A stretch of DNA of 64,000 bases from Acidobacteriaceae bacterium (GCA_003139095.1 PLHW01000030.1:513-64512); one strand, 5' to 3'; counted from the first letter of the stretch, positions 19,181 through 28,505 are shown. Translations and numbers: made by a program. Notes: a model not told the origin generated them from the letters alone.

Positions 19181-20590
19181 TCATGCGTAGGCATGCAAAC
19201 CGGGAAGCAGGTACGTGACGCCGAAGAACGTGAACATGACCACGCCAAAGCCGAGAATGGCGAAGTAAGCGGCGCGGCGTCCGCGCCAGCCGCGGGTAAT
19301 GCGCATGTGCAGATAGCCCGCGTAGACGAGCCACGTAATGGCTGCCCAAGTCTCTTTCGGATCCCAGTTCCAGTACGAACCCCACGTTTGATTCGCCCAG
19401 TACGCGCCAGCGGCGATCATGAGCGTGAGGAGCGGGAAGGCGATGCAGATGGTTTTGTAAGTAATGCGGTCGAGCGTATTGGCGTCGGGCAGCAGGCGCT
19501 CAAGATCGGGCCGCCGCCACAAGAGAAGAAGATAAAGCAGCGACATGAAAATTCCGCCCACGAGGCCGGCAAGAATAAAGGGGCTGGCGGCGAGGCTGGT
19601 GGCGAAGAGTCCGTCGGCGTCGAGCGAGGGGTAGCTGCCGTTGCTGGCGCGGAGGAGGAACATGGCGAGCGTCATGATCTGGAGAAGGATGCTGATGAAG
19701 ACGGCGCGGTTGGCGATGGCGAGGAGGCTGGCATTCTTTTTCGATTGCGCCAGTGCGTACAACACGAGCGGCGCGGCGACAACCAGAAGCGCGAGCAGCA
19801 TGAGCCAGCCGAGGTCGGGAATGGTGACGAAGAGGCGGACGCCCTTGGAAAGGAAGACCTCCTGTTTGTGCTCGGAATCCCAGGCAATGAGGCTGAGGCC
19901 TCCCCATTTTTCAAAGCGCGTCAAGACGATGCTCAGGTAGATGCCGATGGTGCCGATGCTGGTGGCGGCGAGGAAGGTCTCCGTCTTCATGTTGTCCTGG
20001 ATGAGGAACATCATGGCGAGCGCAAAGCTGAGGGCGCAGGCGGCATAAGCCAGCATGGCGAGCGTAACGTGGACGTGAAGCCAGGTAGATTGCAGGGCCG
20101 GGACCAAGGGATGAACGTCGGTGCGGAGCAACTGCATGAGCACGACGCCGACGATGGCGACGGGCATGGTGACGGTGCCGATGACCTTGACGTGATATTT
20201 CTTTTCCGCAATCAGAGTGAGGACGGCGAGCGTCCAGACGAAGCTGAGCAACATCTCGTAGACGCTGGCAAAGGGAGGATGCCCGGCATCATACCAGCGA
20301 TGGGCGATAGCACCGGTATTGGCGAGCAGGCCGACCCAGGTGGCGAGCGAGGCGGCTTTTACATACGATTCGATGCCGGTGACGCCGAACCCGAGATAGA
20401 GAGCGCCGGCGCCGGCGTAGAAGATGAGGGCCGCAAAGAGCAGATTGCTCTCGCTCAAAAGGTTGCCGCTCTTCACCACATTCAGAAACGCCAGGAAGAG
20501 CAGGAAGGCGATTCCGAGGCCCACGAAGACGATCAGCGTTGTGCCGGTCGTTGCCGGCTGCGGACGCTGTTCTGTGTTCACTTGCGACAT
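19181..20590 (-). CDS. ccsA: cytochrome c maturation protein, CcsA/ResC (system II haem handling)
   Basis: This is a 469-residue polytopic membrane protein. Near the C-terminus is the tryptophan-rich haem-handling motif [14 protein letters not shown] of the HHP family, flanked by conserved His residues and more than ten membrane helices. With ResB it forms the system II synthetase that exports haem and attaches it to CXXCH motifs. It lies 23 bases downstream of resB on the same strand, preceded by a GGAGG. Many CXXCH proteins are encoded just across the divergent intergenic region, which is consistent with a dedicated maturation role. Confidence 0.93.
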   Translation of the reverse strand: MSQVNTEQRPQPATTGTTLIVFVGLGIAFLLFLAFLNVVKSGNLLSESNLLFAALIFYAGAGALYLGFGVTGIESYVKAASLATWVGLLANTGAIAHRWYDAGHPPFASVYEMLLSFVWTLAVLTLIAEKKYHVKVIGTVTMPVAIVGVVLMQLLRTDVHPLVPALQSTWLHVHVTLAMLAYAACALSFALAMMFLIQDNMKTETFLAATSIGTIGIYLSIVLTRFEKWGGLSLIAWDSEHKQEVFLSKGVRLFVTIPDLGWLMLLALLVVAAPLVLYALAQSKKNASLLAIANRAVFISILLQIMTLAMFLLRASNGSYPSLDADGLFATSLAASPFILAGLVGGIFMSLLYLLLLWRRPDLERLLPDANTLDRITYKTICIAFPLLTLMIAAGAYWANQTWGSYWNWDPKETWAAITWLVYAGYLHMRITRGWRGRRAAYFAILGFGVVMFTFFGVTYLLPGLHAYA

Positions 20591-20613
20591 TGCTAAATCC
20601 TCCGGGCGACAGC

Positions 20614-22125
20614 TCAGCGTACGGCCGCCGCGATCGGCTCACTGGGAGCGATGCTGGAAACTGGTTTCAAATCCTTGTCGATGGCGGAAATCAAAACATC
20701 GAAACGTTGTTCAAAGGCGTCGCGATTGCGATTCGCGCTGCCGCCGACCCACAGCACGAGCTGGCCGGTTTTTTCATCGCGCACCGGCACGGCCCAGAAA
20801 CGCATGTGTATCACGTAGAAGACGAAGGCCAAGCCAACCCCGAGCAGCACGACGCCCGTCCACACGCCCCATTGTCCGGGCTCGTGGGAGACCTGAAGGC
20901 CGGTGAAATGGCCGAGCTTAAGATCTTTGGGTTCGAGCAGATAAGGAGCCTTCGAGTTATCGGCGACCTCTTCGAGCGGAGGGAACCAGACATCGAAGCT
21001 CTTTCCGCTGGCTTTAGAGGTAACGACGAGATGGGCCGCCGGACTGCCCATTTCATTGGAGCGCTTGTAAACCTGGCCGTCGCGGACGGCATAGTCAGTG
21101 AAGAACTCGGCGAAGCGGACGGTGGTGTCGGCGTCGAGGTCGGCGGTGTCGCCGACGGTGAAGGCGATGAGCTTCGGCTGAGCGGGAACGGGAGGCGGCG
21201 CGCCGGGACCGGCGGAATTGAAGCTGGCATTGGGCGTCGCGGTCAGGATCAGCTTGTCTACTTTGCCGTTCTCGCCGTAACTGGACTGGTAGAAGCGGAC
21301 GCTGTTGTAGATCAGAGGGTCGTTGACGACGATTTCTTTGGCTTTCACGTCCTGGCCGTTGTCGACGATCGCGAGCTTGGACCACCACTTTTTGGGAGTG
21401 CCGTCCTTATAGTTCTCCTGGCCGGCGGAGTCGCAGCGGATGGAGAAGGGCATGGGACGAGTGCCACCGTCGCGCAATTCGACGAGGTTGGAGGTCTGGC
21501 CTTCATCGAGCCGAATGTAACCGCGCCAACCGTAGACGCCATCGACGATCCAGCCGAAGAAGATCAGCAGCAGGCTGGCGTGGACGATGTAGACGGCCAT
21601 CTCGGAGATGCGGTGACGCTCGGCGAAAATCGCGAAGTGATCCTCGCGGATGACGCGCTCGGGCTTGAAGCCCAGCGAGTTGAGGGCGCGCTCGGCCGAG
21701 ACGAGGCCGGTTTCTTCGTCGGGAATCGGGATGGTTTTTTGCGGATGCAGAGCGCGGCGGAAGCTCGAGTCAGGATATTTGTAGGGACGCGAATAGTAGC
21801 GCCAGGAATTGGGAAAACGCTCGATGGAGGCGGCGATGATGCAGAGGCTGACCAGGACCATTAAGCCGAGAAACCACCAGGCGTGAAAGACGTCGGTCAT
21901 GCCGGTGGCATCGAGAAAGCGCAGAGCCTGCGGAGAGTAGGCGCGCTGCATGTCGTCGGGTTCGGTCATGGGGCGTTGCAGAATGACGGTGCCGGCCGCG
22001 GCGAAAACCACGACCAGAATCAGAAGGACGACGCCGGTTTTGATGGAAGCAGCCGTTTGCCAGATTTTGCGCGCCAGGGATTTTCGAGGCGCGCTGGTGG
22101 AAACGGTCTTTGGACTAGTGGCCAT
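20614..22125 (-). CDS. resB: cytochrome c biogenesis protein ResB
   Basis: This is a 503-residue membrane protein of the ResB/Ccs1 family. It begins with a cytoplasmic segment, then helices including [20 protein letters not shown] and [22 protein letters not shown] long periplasmic region runs from about residue 190 to 400, and a last helix ([20 protein letters not shown]) precedes a cytoplasmic tail. It partners CcsA in haem ligation to apocytochromes. GGGAGA before the ATG serves as ribosome-binding site. It is divergent from the 16-haem cytochrome gene, and a CRP/FNR-like palindrome lies about 180 bases upstream. Confidence 0.92.
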   Translation of the reverse strand: MATSPKTVSTSAPRKSLARKIWQTAASIKTGVVLLILVVVFAAAGTVILQRPMTEPDDMQRAYSPQALRFLDATGMTDVFHAWWFLGLMVLVSLCIIAASIERFPNSWRYYSRPYKYPDSSFRRALHPQKTIPIPDEETGLVSAERALNSLGFKPERVIREDHFAIFAERHRISEMAVYIVHASLLLIFFGWIVDGVYGWRGYIRLDEGQTSNLVELRDGGTRPMPFSIRCDSAGQENYKDGTPKKWWSKLAIVDNGQDVKAKEIVVNDPLIYNSVRFYQSSYGENGKVDKLILTATPNASFNSAGPGAPPPVPAQPKLIAFTVGDTADLDADTTVRFAEFFTDYAVRDGQVYKRSNEMGSPAAHLVVTSKASGKSFDVWFPPLEEVADNSKAPYLLEPKDLKLGHFTGLQVSHEPGQWGVWTGVVLLGVGLAFVFYVIHMRFWAVPVRDEKTGQLVLWVGGSANRNRDAFEQRFDVLISAIDKDLKPVSSIAPSEPIAAAVR

Positions 22126-22302
22126 GTTTCTCCCCCAACGGAGGGGAGGGATGCACGTTCGCCGCCAAGATCGGTGTTTGTGTGTAAGGGAAAGAAAATA
22201 AATAAGTTAAACGGTTATGACGGGGCAGGATTGAGCTGTGATTTGGGCCAAATGGCCCACCCGGAATGGCGGCCTTCGAGATTTCACCCATCACAAAGGA
22301 GT

Positions 22303-22318
22303 GGTGACGAGCATCACG
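22303..22318. promoter_or_regulatory. CRP/FNR-like palindrome (weaker), resB/cytochrome divergent region
   Basis: GGTGA-cgagca-TCACG matches four of five bases in each half of the TGTGA-N6-TCACA consensus. It lies 178 bases upstream of resB and about 110 bases from a perfect site on the cytochrome side. It could serve resB-ccsA. This is a sequence match only. Confidence 0.5.
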
Positions 22319-22412
22319 GGCCCGGGTGAGGTGCGAACATGGGCTGACTGGCGGCGTCATTTTGTATTGCCCGCGTTGTATTTCCGGGTCATGCGCCGGA
22401 ACTTGAGTTCGT

Positions 22413-22428
22413 TGTGACCAACATCACA
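22413..22428. promoter_or_regulatory. perfect CRP/FNR-type operator upstream of 16-haem cytochrome
   Basis: TGTGA-ccaaca-TCACA is an exact consensus for the CRP/FNR family. A possible -10 (TACACA) begins at 22447, which would place the operator near -40, the class II activator position. The 22126-22784 gap otherwise shows no gene; small open frames there have no coding support. Confidence 0.65.
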
Positions 22429-22784
22429 AGCGCCCGTGATTTGGACTACACACGCAATTCCGAAACTGGGTTCGAATGCTTTTATTGCAGGTGGGGAATG
22501 CGGACTCATTGTGCATCGATTCTTTCGGCACGCGTTTCGCGAATGTGGCCTGCGACTTCGCGTGCAAAAGGCCGCGTTCCGGTCGACAAGAACTTGCGCC
22601 ATTTCACGGTTTACGGTGTGCGAGAAGGCCCATCCGAAATAATTGCTGGCGCTGGTGCATCCCTGCGCCCAAGGCGCTATGATCGCGGAGACGTTCTAAT
22701 CCAAGCACTTAAACCGCCGTTGAAAATTATTGCAGCACGTGGCAAAGCGGCGAGAAGCGTGCATGAGCACACTCGGAGAATGAC

Positions 22785-24311
22785 GTGAACGGCCTCCCCC
22801 AATTCAATCGCCAAGGTCATATTGCGCACCCTGTGAAGTTCATCCACCCGTGGACGCGGATCCATTCGATGATGGACGCAGGCCCGGGCTTTTTGCTGAA
22901 ATTCTTTTTTGTGTCGTGCCTGGCGCTGGTTTGCAGCGGGCGCGGATTCGGCGCCGTGCATCCGGTCCCGCTTGAAGCCAACACCGATGCGGCGAAGTGC
23001 CTGGAATGCCACGAAGACAAAAGCAAGGGCAAGTTTGTGCACTCCGCGATCGCAATGGGGTGTTTGACCTGCCACGAGATTCGTGTGAACAAAGACATCA
23101 CGCGGGTCAAGCTGACGACCACGACGCCGCAGTCGCTATGCCTCACTTGTCACGCCGATAAAGACGCGGCGACGCTGAAGGGGACGGTTCATCCTCCGGC
23201 GGTGCGGGATTGCATCAAGTGTCACGATCCCCATGAGTCGGACAACAAGAACCAGTTGCTCAAGCCGGAGAGCGGAGAAAAGGACAAGAACCTGTGCCTG
23301 GACTGCCATACCCAGGGGCTGAATGTTCCGGAAAAAGGGAGCCGCCATGCCGCGCTCGACATGGGTTGCGATGCCTGTCACGTAACCCACAAGGTGGGCG
23401 AGGTGGGCAAACTGGAGTTCGACAAACATCTGACCAAGGACGTACCCGCGCTGTGCGTCGACTGCCACGATGTTAAAGACGATGCATTGGTGAAAGCCCA
23501 CCAGGGGCAGCCCTTCGCGACCGCCAACTGCATTCAATGCCACGATCCGCACCAGTCGGCGCAGCCGAAGCTGATGCAGAAGTTCCTCCACAATCCGTTT
23601 GAATCGAAGGCCTGTGATACGTGCCACTCGCCGGCCAAGGACGGAAAGGTGGTGCTGACCAACAGCGACACGAAGGCGCTCTGCGTAACCTGCCACAGCG
23701 ATGAGGCAGAGAAAATCGACAAAGCGAAAGTGCCGCATCCGGGCGCTCAGGGCGAATGCGTCGCGTGCCATAATCCGCATGCCGGCAAGACTCCCGGGTT
23801 TTTGCAGCCCGACCCGGTCAGCGCGTGCCTGGCTTGCCACTCGGACCAGGCCGATCAGTTCAAGAAAGCGCATTTACACCAGCCCGCATTCCGGCAGGCG
23901 TGCGCGATTTGCCATGAACCGCACGGCGGCGACAATGACCACCTGCTGCGCACGAAGAAGACGAACGACCTTTGCCTGGAGTGCCACGGGCCTGAGGCGC
24001 CGCAGCCCAAGAAGCTCGAATCCGAGCACCTCATCACGATCTTTAACGGCGCGGTGAAGTTGCCCGAGGACTATTTCTCCAAGAATAAAGTCGTGGTGCT
24101 GCCGCTGAGATATGGCCGCGGACACCCGGTGGAAGGCCATCCGGTGAGTGACGTGGTGGATCCTTCCGACATCACGAAATTGAAAGCGCAGATCAACTGC
24201 CTGTCGTGCCATCAGCCGCATGCCTCGGCTCAACCCGATCTGCTGGTGAAGGACCAAGCCAACAACATGGCCTTCTGCTCGACCTGTCACAAAGATCTGA
24301 CGCGGAGATAA
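22785..24311 (+). CDS. 16-haem c-type cytochrome (paired CXXCH family)
   Basis: This exported multiheme cytochrome has sixteen CXXCH motifs in about 440 residues, including CLECHEDK, CIKCHDPHES, CIQCHDPHQS, CAICHEPHGG and CSTCHKDL. Many are followed by DPH/EPH, so the extra His can act as distal haem ligands. This is typical of the doubled-CXXCH family. The hydrophobic signal (FLLKFFFVSCLALVCSG) begins about 37 residues in. The GTG at 22785 has a good GGAG, but the ATG pair at 22869/22872 gives a more normal signal peptide; the start is uncertain. It overlaps or abuts the NHL gene, indicating a shared transcript. The likely role is periplasmic or outer-surface electron storage and transfer. 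Confidence 0.93.
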   Translation: MNGLPQFNRQGHIAHPVKFIHPWTRIHSMMDAGPGFLLKFFFVSCLALVCSGRGFGAVHPVPLEANTDAAKCLECHEDKSKGKFVHSAIAMGCLTCHEIRVNKDITRVKLTTTTPQSLCLTCHADKDAATLKGTVHPPAVRDCIKCHDPHESDNKNQLLKPESGEKDKNLCLDCHTQGLNVPEKGSRHAALDMGCDACHVTHKVGEVGKLEFDKHLTKDVPALCVDCHDVKDDALVKAHQGQPFATANCIQCHDPHQSAQPKLMQKFLHNPFESKACDTCHSPAKDGKVVLTNSDTKALCVTCHSDEAEKIDKAKVPHPGAQGECVACHNPHAGKTPGFLQPDPVSACLACHSDQADQFKKAHLHQPAFRQACAICHEPHGGDNDHLLRTKKTNDLCLECHGPEAPQPKKLESEHLITIFNGAVKLPEDYFSKNKVVVLPLRYGRGHPVEGHPVSDVVDPSDITKLKAQINCLSCHQPHASAQPDLLVKDQANNMAFCSTCHKDLTRR

Positions 24312-24325
24312 TGAGGAGAATGATT

Positions 24326-25576
24326 ATGGCGTTTACTGGCGCAAGGTGGATGCACAACAGAAAAATTGTTTTCGGGATTGCAGTCGTCCTCTTGCTGGCG
24401 ATTGCGTCGCCGGCGGCTTTTGCGAAAAAGAAAAAGCAGGACGCGACGCAAACGAAAAAAGCGCCGGTCATTGATTATTCCAACATCGTTTGGCCGAATC
24501 CGCCGGCGATTGCACGCATCAGGTACCAGTCGTTTTACGCGGCCGAGAAGATTTCGCAGGTCGAGGAAGGCACACAGACCAAGAAGGCGAAGTGGATGGA
24601 TCGCCTCGCGGGTACGCAGCCCGCCAGCGAGAGCACAAAGGTTCTTTTCCAACTCGGCGAGCCCTACGGCATCGCGGTTGACTCCAAAAACAATCTTTAT
24701 GTCGCCGACCAGAAGGTGGGAGCCATTTTCATCTTCAACACAGAAACGCGCGAGGTTGAGCTGATCAAGAACAAGGTGCACGCCCACTTTGTCCGCATCA
24801 TCGGTCTCGCCATGGATGACGGCGATCGCCTGTTTGTCTCCGATCCGGGACTGCGGCATGTGCTGGTTTTCGATGCGACGCACAAAGCGACAGACGTGAT
24901 TACGGACGGTATGGTCGAGCCCGGCTCGCTTGCCATCGACCGCGAAAATCGGTTGCTTTACGTGTCGGACGTGAACCAGGATCAAGTTTTGGTGTATGAC
25001 GCCGACACCCTCAAACTCAAACGAAGGATGGGGACGGTGGGGAAGAACCATGAATTAACGAGTCAAGGGGACTTTGCCAAGCCGTCGGGGCTGGCGGTTG
25101 ACTCGGAAGGCAACCTATATGTGTGCGATACGCTGAACGACCGGATTGAAGTGTTCGATGCGGATGGGAAGTTTATGTCGGCGTACGGGAAGAACGGGGA
25201 TGGGCCGGGATACTTTGCGCGACCGAAAGGCATTGCGATTGATGGAGATGGACACATCTGGGTGGCGGACGGGATGCAGGACCGGGTGCAGGTGTTCAAC
25301 AGCCAGTGGCAACTGCTGATCACGTTTGGCGGGCATGGGCTGTTACCCGGGCAGTTTCAAGGACTTGTGCAGATTGCGATTGACAAGAACAACCGGGTGT
25401 TTACGTCGGAGATCTATCCGGGGCGGGTGCAGCAGTTCCGGTATGTGACTGATGCGGAAGCGGATAAGCTGAAAAAAGAGCGCGAAGAGCAGTTGCAGAA
25501 AAAGGCGGGCGGAGGGCAGAAGGAAGTGCAGCCGGTGGCGGCTCCGACGGCGAGCGCGGAGACGCCGAAGAGCTGA
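24326..25576 (+). CDS. exported NHL-repeat beta-propeller protein
   Basis: This is a 416-residue protein with a signal peptide (IVFGIAVVLLLAIASPAAFA) followed by a lysine-rich stretch. About six NHL repeats come next, such as GIAVDSKNNLYVADQKVGAI, GLAVDSEGNLYVCDTLNDRI and GIAIDGDGHIWVADGMQDRV. The last 40 residues are a charged, Ala/Pro-rich tail. NHL propellers are protein-binding scaffolds and are often encoded beside multiheme cytochromes. AGGAGA lies 6-7 bases before the ATG at 24326; an ATG at 24311 overlapping the previous stop is possible. A second, related propeller gene lies at 31792. Confidence 0.88.
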   Translation: MAFTGARWMHNRKIVFGIAVVLLLAIASPAAFAKKKKQDATQTKKAPVIDYSNIVWPNPPAIARIRYQSFYAAEKISQVEEGTQTKKAKWMDRLAGTQPASESTKVLFQLGEPYGIAVDSKNNLYVADQKVGAIFIFNTETREVELIKNKVHAHFVRIIGLAMDDGDRLFVSDPGLRHVLVFDATHKATDVITDGMVEPGSLAIDRENRLLYVSDVNQDQVLVYDADTLKLKRRMGTVGKNHELTSQGDFAKPSGLAVDSEGNLYVCDTLNDRIEVFDADGKFMSAYGKNGDGPGYFARPKGIAIDGDGHIWVADGMQDRVQVFNSQWQLLITFGGHGLLPGQFQGLVQIAIDKNNRVFTSEIYPGRVQQFRYVTDAEADKLKKEREEQLQKKAGGGQKEVQPVAAPTASAETPKS

Positions 25577-25650
25577 TGAAAATTCTTCGTTTTTTTTACT
25601 ACTTAATTAGCAGGTGGGGCATGCGTTTTGTGATATAGAGGCGCTTCGAC

Positions 25651-25695
25651 ATTTGGTCATTTAGTCATTTGATCATTTAATCATTTAGTCATTGG
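25651..25695. repeat. iterated (t)catttagtcatt repeat, copy 1
   Basis: A run of five variants of catttagtcatt / catttgatcatt lies 75 bases after the NHL stop. Related runs occur at 29543, 36458 and 38145. The runs at 29543 and 36458 are palindromic. Confidence 0.75.
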
Positions 25696-25865
25696 GGTCC
25701 CCCAAGCTCAAGCTCCAACAGCGCTCCCACCTCCAACGCGACCTCGGCCCCCAGACCACCCCAGCTTCGCCCCCAGACACCCCAACCTCGCCCCATCCCC
25801 CCTGACCACCCCAGCCTCTCGGCTTTCGTCCCCTTCCCCGCCCCGATTCCACCTCACCCCCTAGT
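25696..25865. other. C-rich, strand-asymmetric intergenic tract
   Basis: About 170 bases are strongly enriched in C on the plus strand with almost no G runs, made of loosely repeated cccc-ag/cacc units. No coding frame is convincing. Similar but shorter tracts are at 47040-47140 and 58090-58140. It lies in the 600-base gap between the NHL gene and the first tetrahaem gene. Confidence 0.5.
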
Positions 25866-25965
25866 TCACCGCCGCGCGCCGCCATACCGCTTGCTTACTG
25901 TGGAATTTGACCACGTGGGGAACGGGGGTGGATCATTTCCCCCAGATCTGGCGGGCTCGGCTCGA

Positions 25966-26181
25966 TGTTGCAAAATTCATCGATTGGGGGATGTGTAGGT
26001 GTTTCAATTAGTTACAAAATCGCTTTTCGGGATGCACTTTGGTGCCAGTTCGGACTGGCGAGTGCAATACACAAGGGCGAGGGGCGACTGCAAGGTGCCC
26101 AGGCACGGAGCGGTTTAGGGCCTAAGCCTCTAAGAGTTCGATTTTGAAACAGCTGCATACATCTATGGAGGTTTTATCTAT
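25966..26181 (+). promoter_or_regulatory. duplicated leader of tetrahaem cytochrome, copy A
   Basis: The roughly 215 bases before the first tetrahaem gene share ordered blocks with the leader of the second: TGTTGCA-AATTCATC, TTCGGACTGG/TTCGGATTGG, TGCAAT/TGCATT then ACAAGG, GCGAC-GC, AGGGCCTAAGCCTC, and TATGGAGG before the start. Small hairpins (GTGCC-ca-GGCAC, TTAGG-g-CCTAA) are possible. Conservation of blocks with diverged spacers suggests a cis-acting RNA or operator set. Confidence 0.55.
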
Positions 26182-27099
26182 ATGAAGAAAGCGATGTTGC
26201 TCGTACTGTTTATCCTGGCACTGGCGGGATTTGTGATGGGGCAAGCATGGACATCACCAACCGACGTGTTGGGCGCTCACCAAAACCAAGGCCGTGGCTG
26301 CGCGGGCTGCCATGCTCCGCATAGCGGCTCGTTCGGTTCCGGTCACGGCGGTGCATCTGATGCCGGTACCTACGCATTGTGGGGACAGGACGCCAGCCCA
26401 CTTTATGGCAAGACAGTTGCGTTCGGCGACAGCGGCAAATACGTTGAAGTTCTGCCCAACGGAATCGCCACTGGAAGCATTGAAGTTGGCGGCATTCTGC
26501 TCTGCCTGAGCTGCCATGACGGCAACCTGACCCAGTCCAACATGATGCAGAATTGGTCTTATGAACAACAGATCGGCTTGCTGACCAACACTACCTACGG
26601 CAGCCAGAAGATCCCAACCCTGCTCGGCAACGACGGAACGACCGCCGGCAATTACACCAACGATCACCCGGTGGGCCAGAACGCCACGATCAGTTCCGGC
26701 AGCGGCCTGGTTTGGGCCAATAATACCTTTACCGTAACCCCTGGCACCCCCTACCAGCAGTTCGTAAACAACTATGGCTGGCCGGCTCTGGCGCCTGGAA
26801 AGTGGTCTTCTCCGTGGGGCATCAACGGCTCCGGTAAGCCCTATGTGGTTTGCACCACCTGCCACAACCAGCACGTGATGACGGTATACACTTCGAGCGC
26901 GGCTAGCCCGATCAAGAACGACGGCGGCGGATATTTCTACGCCACCTACTTCTTCGTCAACGGCCCCTACAACCCGAACCTGCAAGGCAAGCTCAGCGCA
27001 GGCCAGGCAGCCTCGACGACTCAGTTCTGCCGTCAGTGCCACTTCGGCGAAGCCAACGAAGCCAACAACACCATGAACATCCCGACGGTCTTCCAGTAG
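26182..27099 (+). CDS. tetrahaem c-type cytochrome, paralogue 1
   Basis: This is a 305-residue exported protein. The signal peptide is at residues 1-20 (MLLVLFILALAGFVMGQ). Four CXXCH motifs are visible: CAGCHAPHSG, CLSCHDGN, CTTCHNQH and CRQCHFGE. There are five other His in the mature protein (GAH, APH, GHGG, DHPV, NQH), enough for bis-His ligation of all haems. GGAGG precedes the ATG. The neighbour at 27432 is a tandem duplicate and a third copy lies at 38240. The C-terminus NIPTVFQ is conserved. A secreted, possibly filament-forming or surface cytochrome is plausible; that role is inference. Confidence 0.93.
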   Translation: MKKAMLLVLFILALAGFVMGQAWTSPTDVLGAHQNQGRGCAGCHAPHSGSFGSGHGGASDAGTYALWGQDASPLYGKTVAFGDSGKYVEVLPNGIATGSIEVGGILLCLSCHDGNLTQSNMMQNWSYEQQIGLLTNTTYGSQKIPTLLGNDGTTAGNYTNDHPVGQNATISSGSGLVWANNTFTVTPGTPYQQFVNNYGWPALAPGKWSSPWGINGSGKPYVVCTTCHNQHVMTVYTSSAASPIKNDGGGYFYATYFFVNGPYNPNLQGKLSAGQAASTTQFCRQCHFGEANEANNTMNIPTVFQ

Positions 27100-27142
27100 A
27101 CCTGAAGGTGTAGCGAATAACGTAGTAGGCAAGAAATTGCAA

Positions 27143-27196
27143 CTGGGGGATATGGACCAGCCAGGTTAAGAAGGCTGGATCATATCTCCCAGTTTT
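27143..27196 (+). terminator. long hairpin between the two tetrahaem genes
   Basis: CTGGGGGATATGG..CCAGCC pairs with GGCTGG..CATATCTCCCAG across a 10-base loop, followed by TTTT. It can act as a terminator or as an attenuator separating the duplicated units. A degenerate version (gtggatcatttcccccag) lies before copy A at about 25929-25946. Confidence 0.7.
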
Positions 27197-27211
27197 GCCT
27201 TTGAATCCAGC

Positions 27212-27431
27212 CTGTTGCAGAATTCATCCAGCAACGAATCCCTCCATAGAATCAGGAGTCTGCGTGCGCTCAGGCGACTCCCATCTTCAGCCCGGTTTCG
27301 GATTGGAATTTGCATTGACAAGGTCGCTGAGGCGACCGCGATAGAACGTCCTCCCCCAATCTCGGCCCAGGGCCTAAGCCTCCGCAGTCAAGGTAAGAGT
27401 CGCACACATCCTATGGAGGACTTAAGACTAT
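27212..27431 (+). promoter_or_regulatory. duplicated leader of tetrahaem cytochrome, copy B
   Basis: Counterpart of the leader at 25966. It can form GGTCGC-tgag-GCGACC (perfect 6-bp stem) and GGAGTC...GACTCC. It carries the same AGGGCCTAAGCCTC block and TATGGAGG. The blocks keep their order and approximate distance to the start codon. Confidence 0.55.
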
Positions 27432-28346
27432 ATGAAGAAGGCGATGTTGCTTTTACTATTCGTCCTGGCAGTGGTGGGTTTGATGATGGCGCAGAACTGG
27501 ACATCACCGACCGACGTGCTGGGCGCACACCAAAACCAGGGGCGCGGCTGCGCGGGCTGCCATGCTCCGCATAGCGGCTCATTCGGTTCCGGTCACGGGG
27601 GATCATCCGACACCGGTGACTATGCATTGTGGGGACAGGACGCAAGCCCACTGTACGGCAAGACGGTAGCGTTCGGCGATGGTGGCCGCTACGTCGAAGT
27701 TCTGCCCAGCGGAATTGCGGCCGGTGGCTCGGAAGTCAGCGGCATTCTGCTCTGCCTGAGCTGCCATGACGGCAACCTGACCCAGTCCAACATGATGCAG
27801 AATTGGTCCTATGAACAACAGATCGGCTTGCTGACCAATACCACGTACGGCAGCCAGAAGATCCCAACCCTGCTCGGCAATGACGGCACGTCGGCGGGCA
27901 ACTACACCAACGATCACCCGGTGGGCGTAAATGCCACCATCAGCGCGAGCACGGCAAACGGGCTGGTATGGGCGAACAACACGTTCACTGTCACAGCGGG
28001 CTCTCCCTATGCCACGTTTCAATCAAACTATGGTCTTCCGGTGCTCCGGATCGGCCGTAGCTTCTCCAATATCAACAGTGCAGGTCAGCCTTACGTGACC
28101 TGCCGCACATGCCACAATCAGCATGTGATGACGGTGTTCGCGGCGAGTTCGAGCAGCCCGATCGTCGGCAATACAACGGGATACTATGCGACCTACTTCT
28201 TCATAGCCGCCCCCTATAACCCGAATTTGCAAGGCAAATTGACTGCCGGCCAGGCAGCCTCCACGACCCAGTTCTGCCGTCAGTGCCACTTTGGCGAGGC
28301 GAACGAGGCCAACAACACCAATAACATCCCCACGGTCTTCCAGTAG
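27432..28346 (+). CDS. tetrahaem c-type cytochrome, paralogue 2
   Basis: This is a 304-residue tandem paralogue of the preceding gene. It has the same signal peptide type and four CXXCH motifs (CAGCHAPHSG, CLSCHDGN, CRTCHNQH, CRQCHFGE). The central stretch around CLSCHDGNLTQSNMMQNWSY is nearly identical to paralogue 1 at DNA level, while the segment just before the third haem (ATFQSNYGLPVLRIGRS) is diverged. This indicates a recent duplication or gene conversion in the middle. It has a GGAGG upstream and a strong terminator downstream. It is likely secreted and an electron carrier. Confidence 0.93.
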   Translation: MKKAMLLLLFVLAVVGLMMAQNWTSPTDVLGAHQNQGRGCAGCHAPHSGSFGSGHGGSSDTGDYALWGQDASPLYGKTVAFGDGGRYVEVLPSGIAAGGSEVSGILLCLSCHDGNLTQSNMMQNWSYEQQIGLLTNTTYGSQKIPTLLGNDGTSAGNYTNDHPVGVNATISASTANGLVWANNTFTVTAGSPYATFQSNYGLPVLRIGRSFSNINSAGQPYVTCRTCHNQHVMTVFAASSSSPIVGNTTGYYATYFFIAAPYNPNLQGKLTAGQAASTTQFCRQCHFGEANEANNTNNIPTVFQ

Positions 28347-28371
28347 ACCGCGGTTGACATCGAGTGCAGGT

Positions 28372-28403
28372 GGGGGAGAGAAAGTTTCTCCCCCTTCTTT
28401 TTT
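28372..28403 (+). terminator. rho-independent terminator after tetrahaem paralogue 2
   Basis: GGGGGAGA-gaaagtt-TCTCCCCC is a perfect 8-bp stem followed by TTCTTTTTT, 25 bases after the stop codon. Confidence 0.92.
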
Positions 28404-28505
28404 GGGAACGAAGATTGCTTAACGATGAGTATCGGAATATTTAGAATCGAGCCGTTTGGTTTGGATGATGGAATGATCCCAGGCTCGGATGAAACGAGGA
28501 TGGCT

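Noticed and set aside
22467-22481. GGGTTCGAATGC resembling a tRNA T arm
   Set aside because: No acceptor, D or anticodon arms can be built around it.
22414-22788. 124-residue open frame between resB and the 16-haem gene
   Set aside because: No ribosome-binding site or domain; it overlaps the CRP/FNR-type operator and competing frames.
26090-26140. leader of tetrahaem gene 1 as a GEMM-I cyclic dinucleotide riboswitch
   Set aside because: Only fragments (GGGCCTAAG) resemble the consensus and the order of core elements does not fit; left as an unclassified leader.
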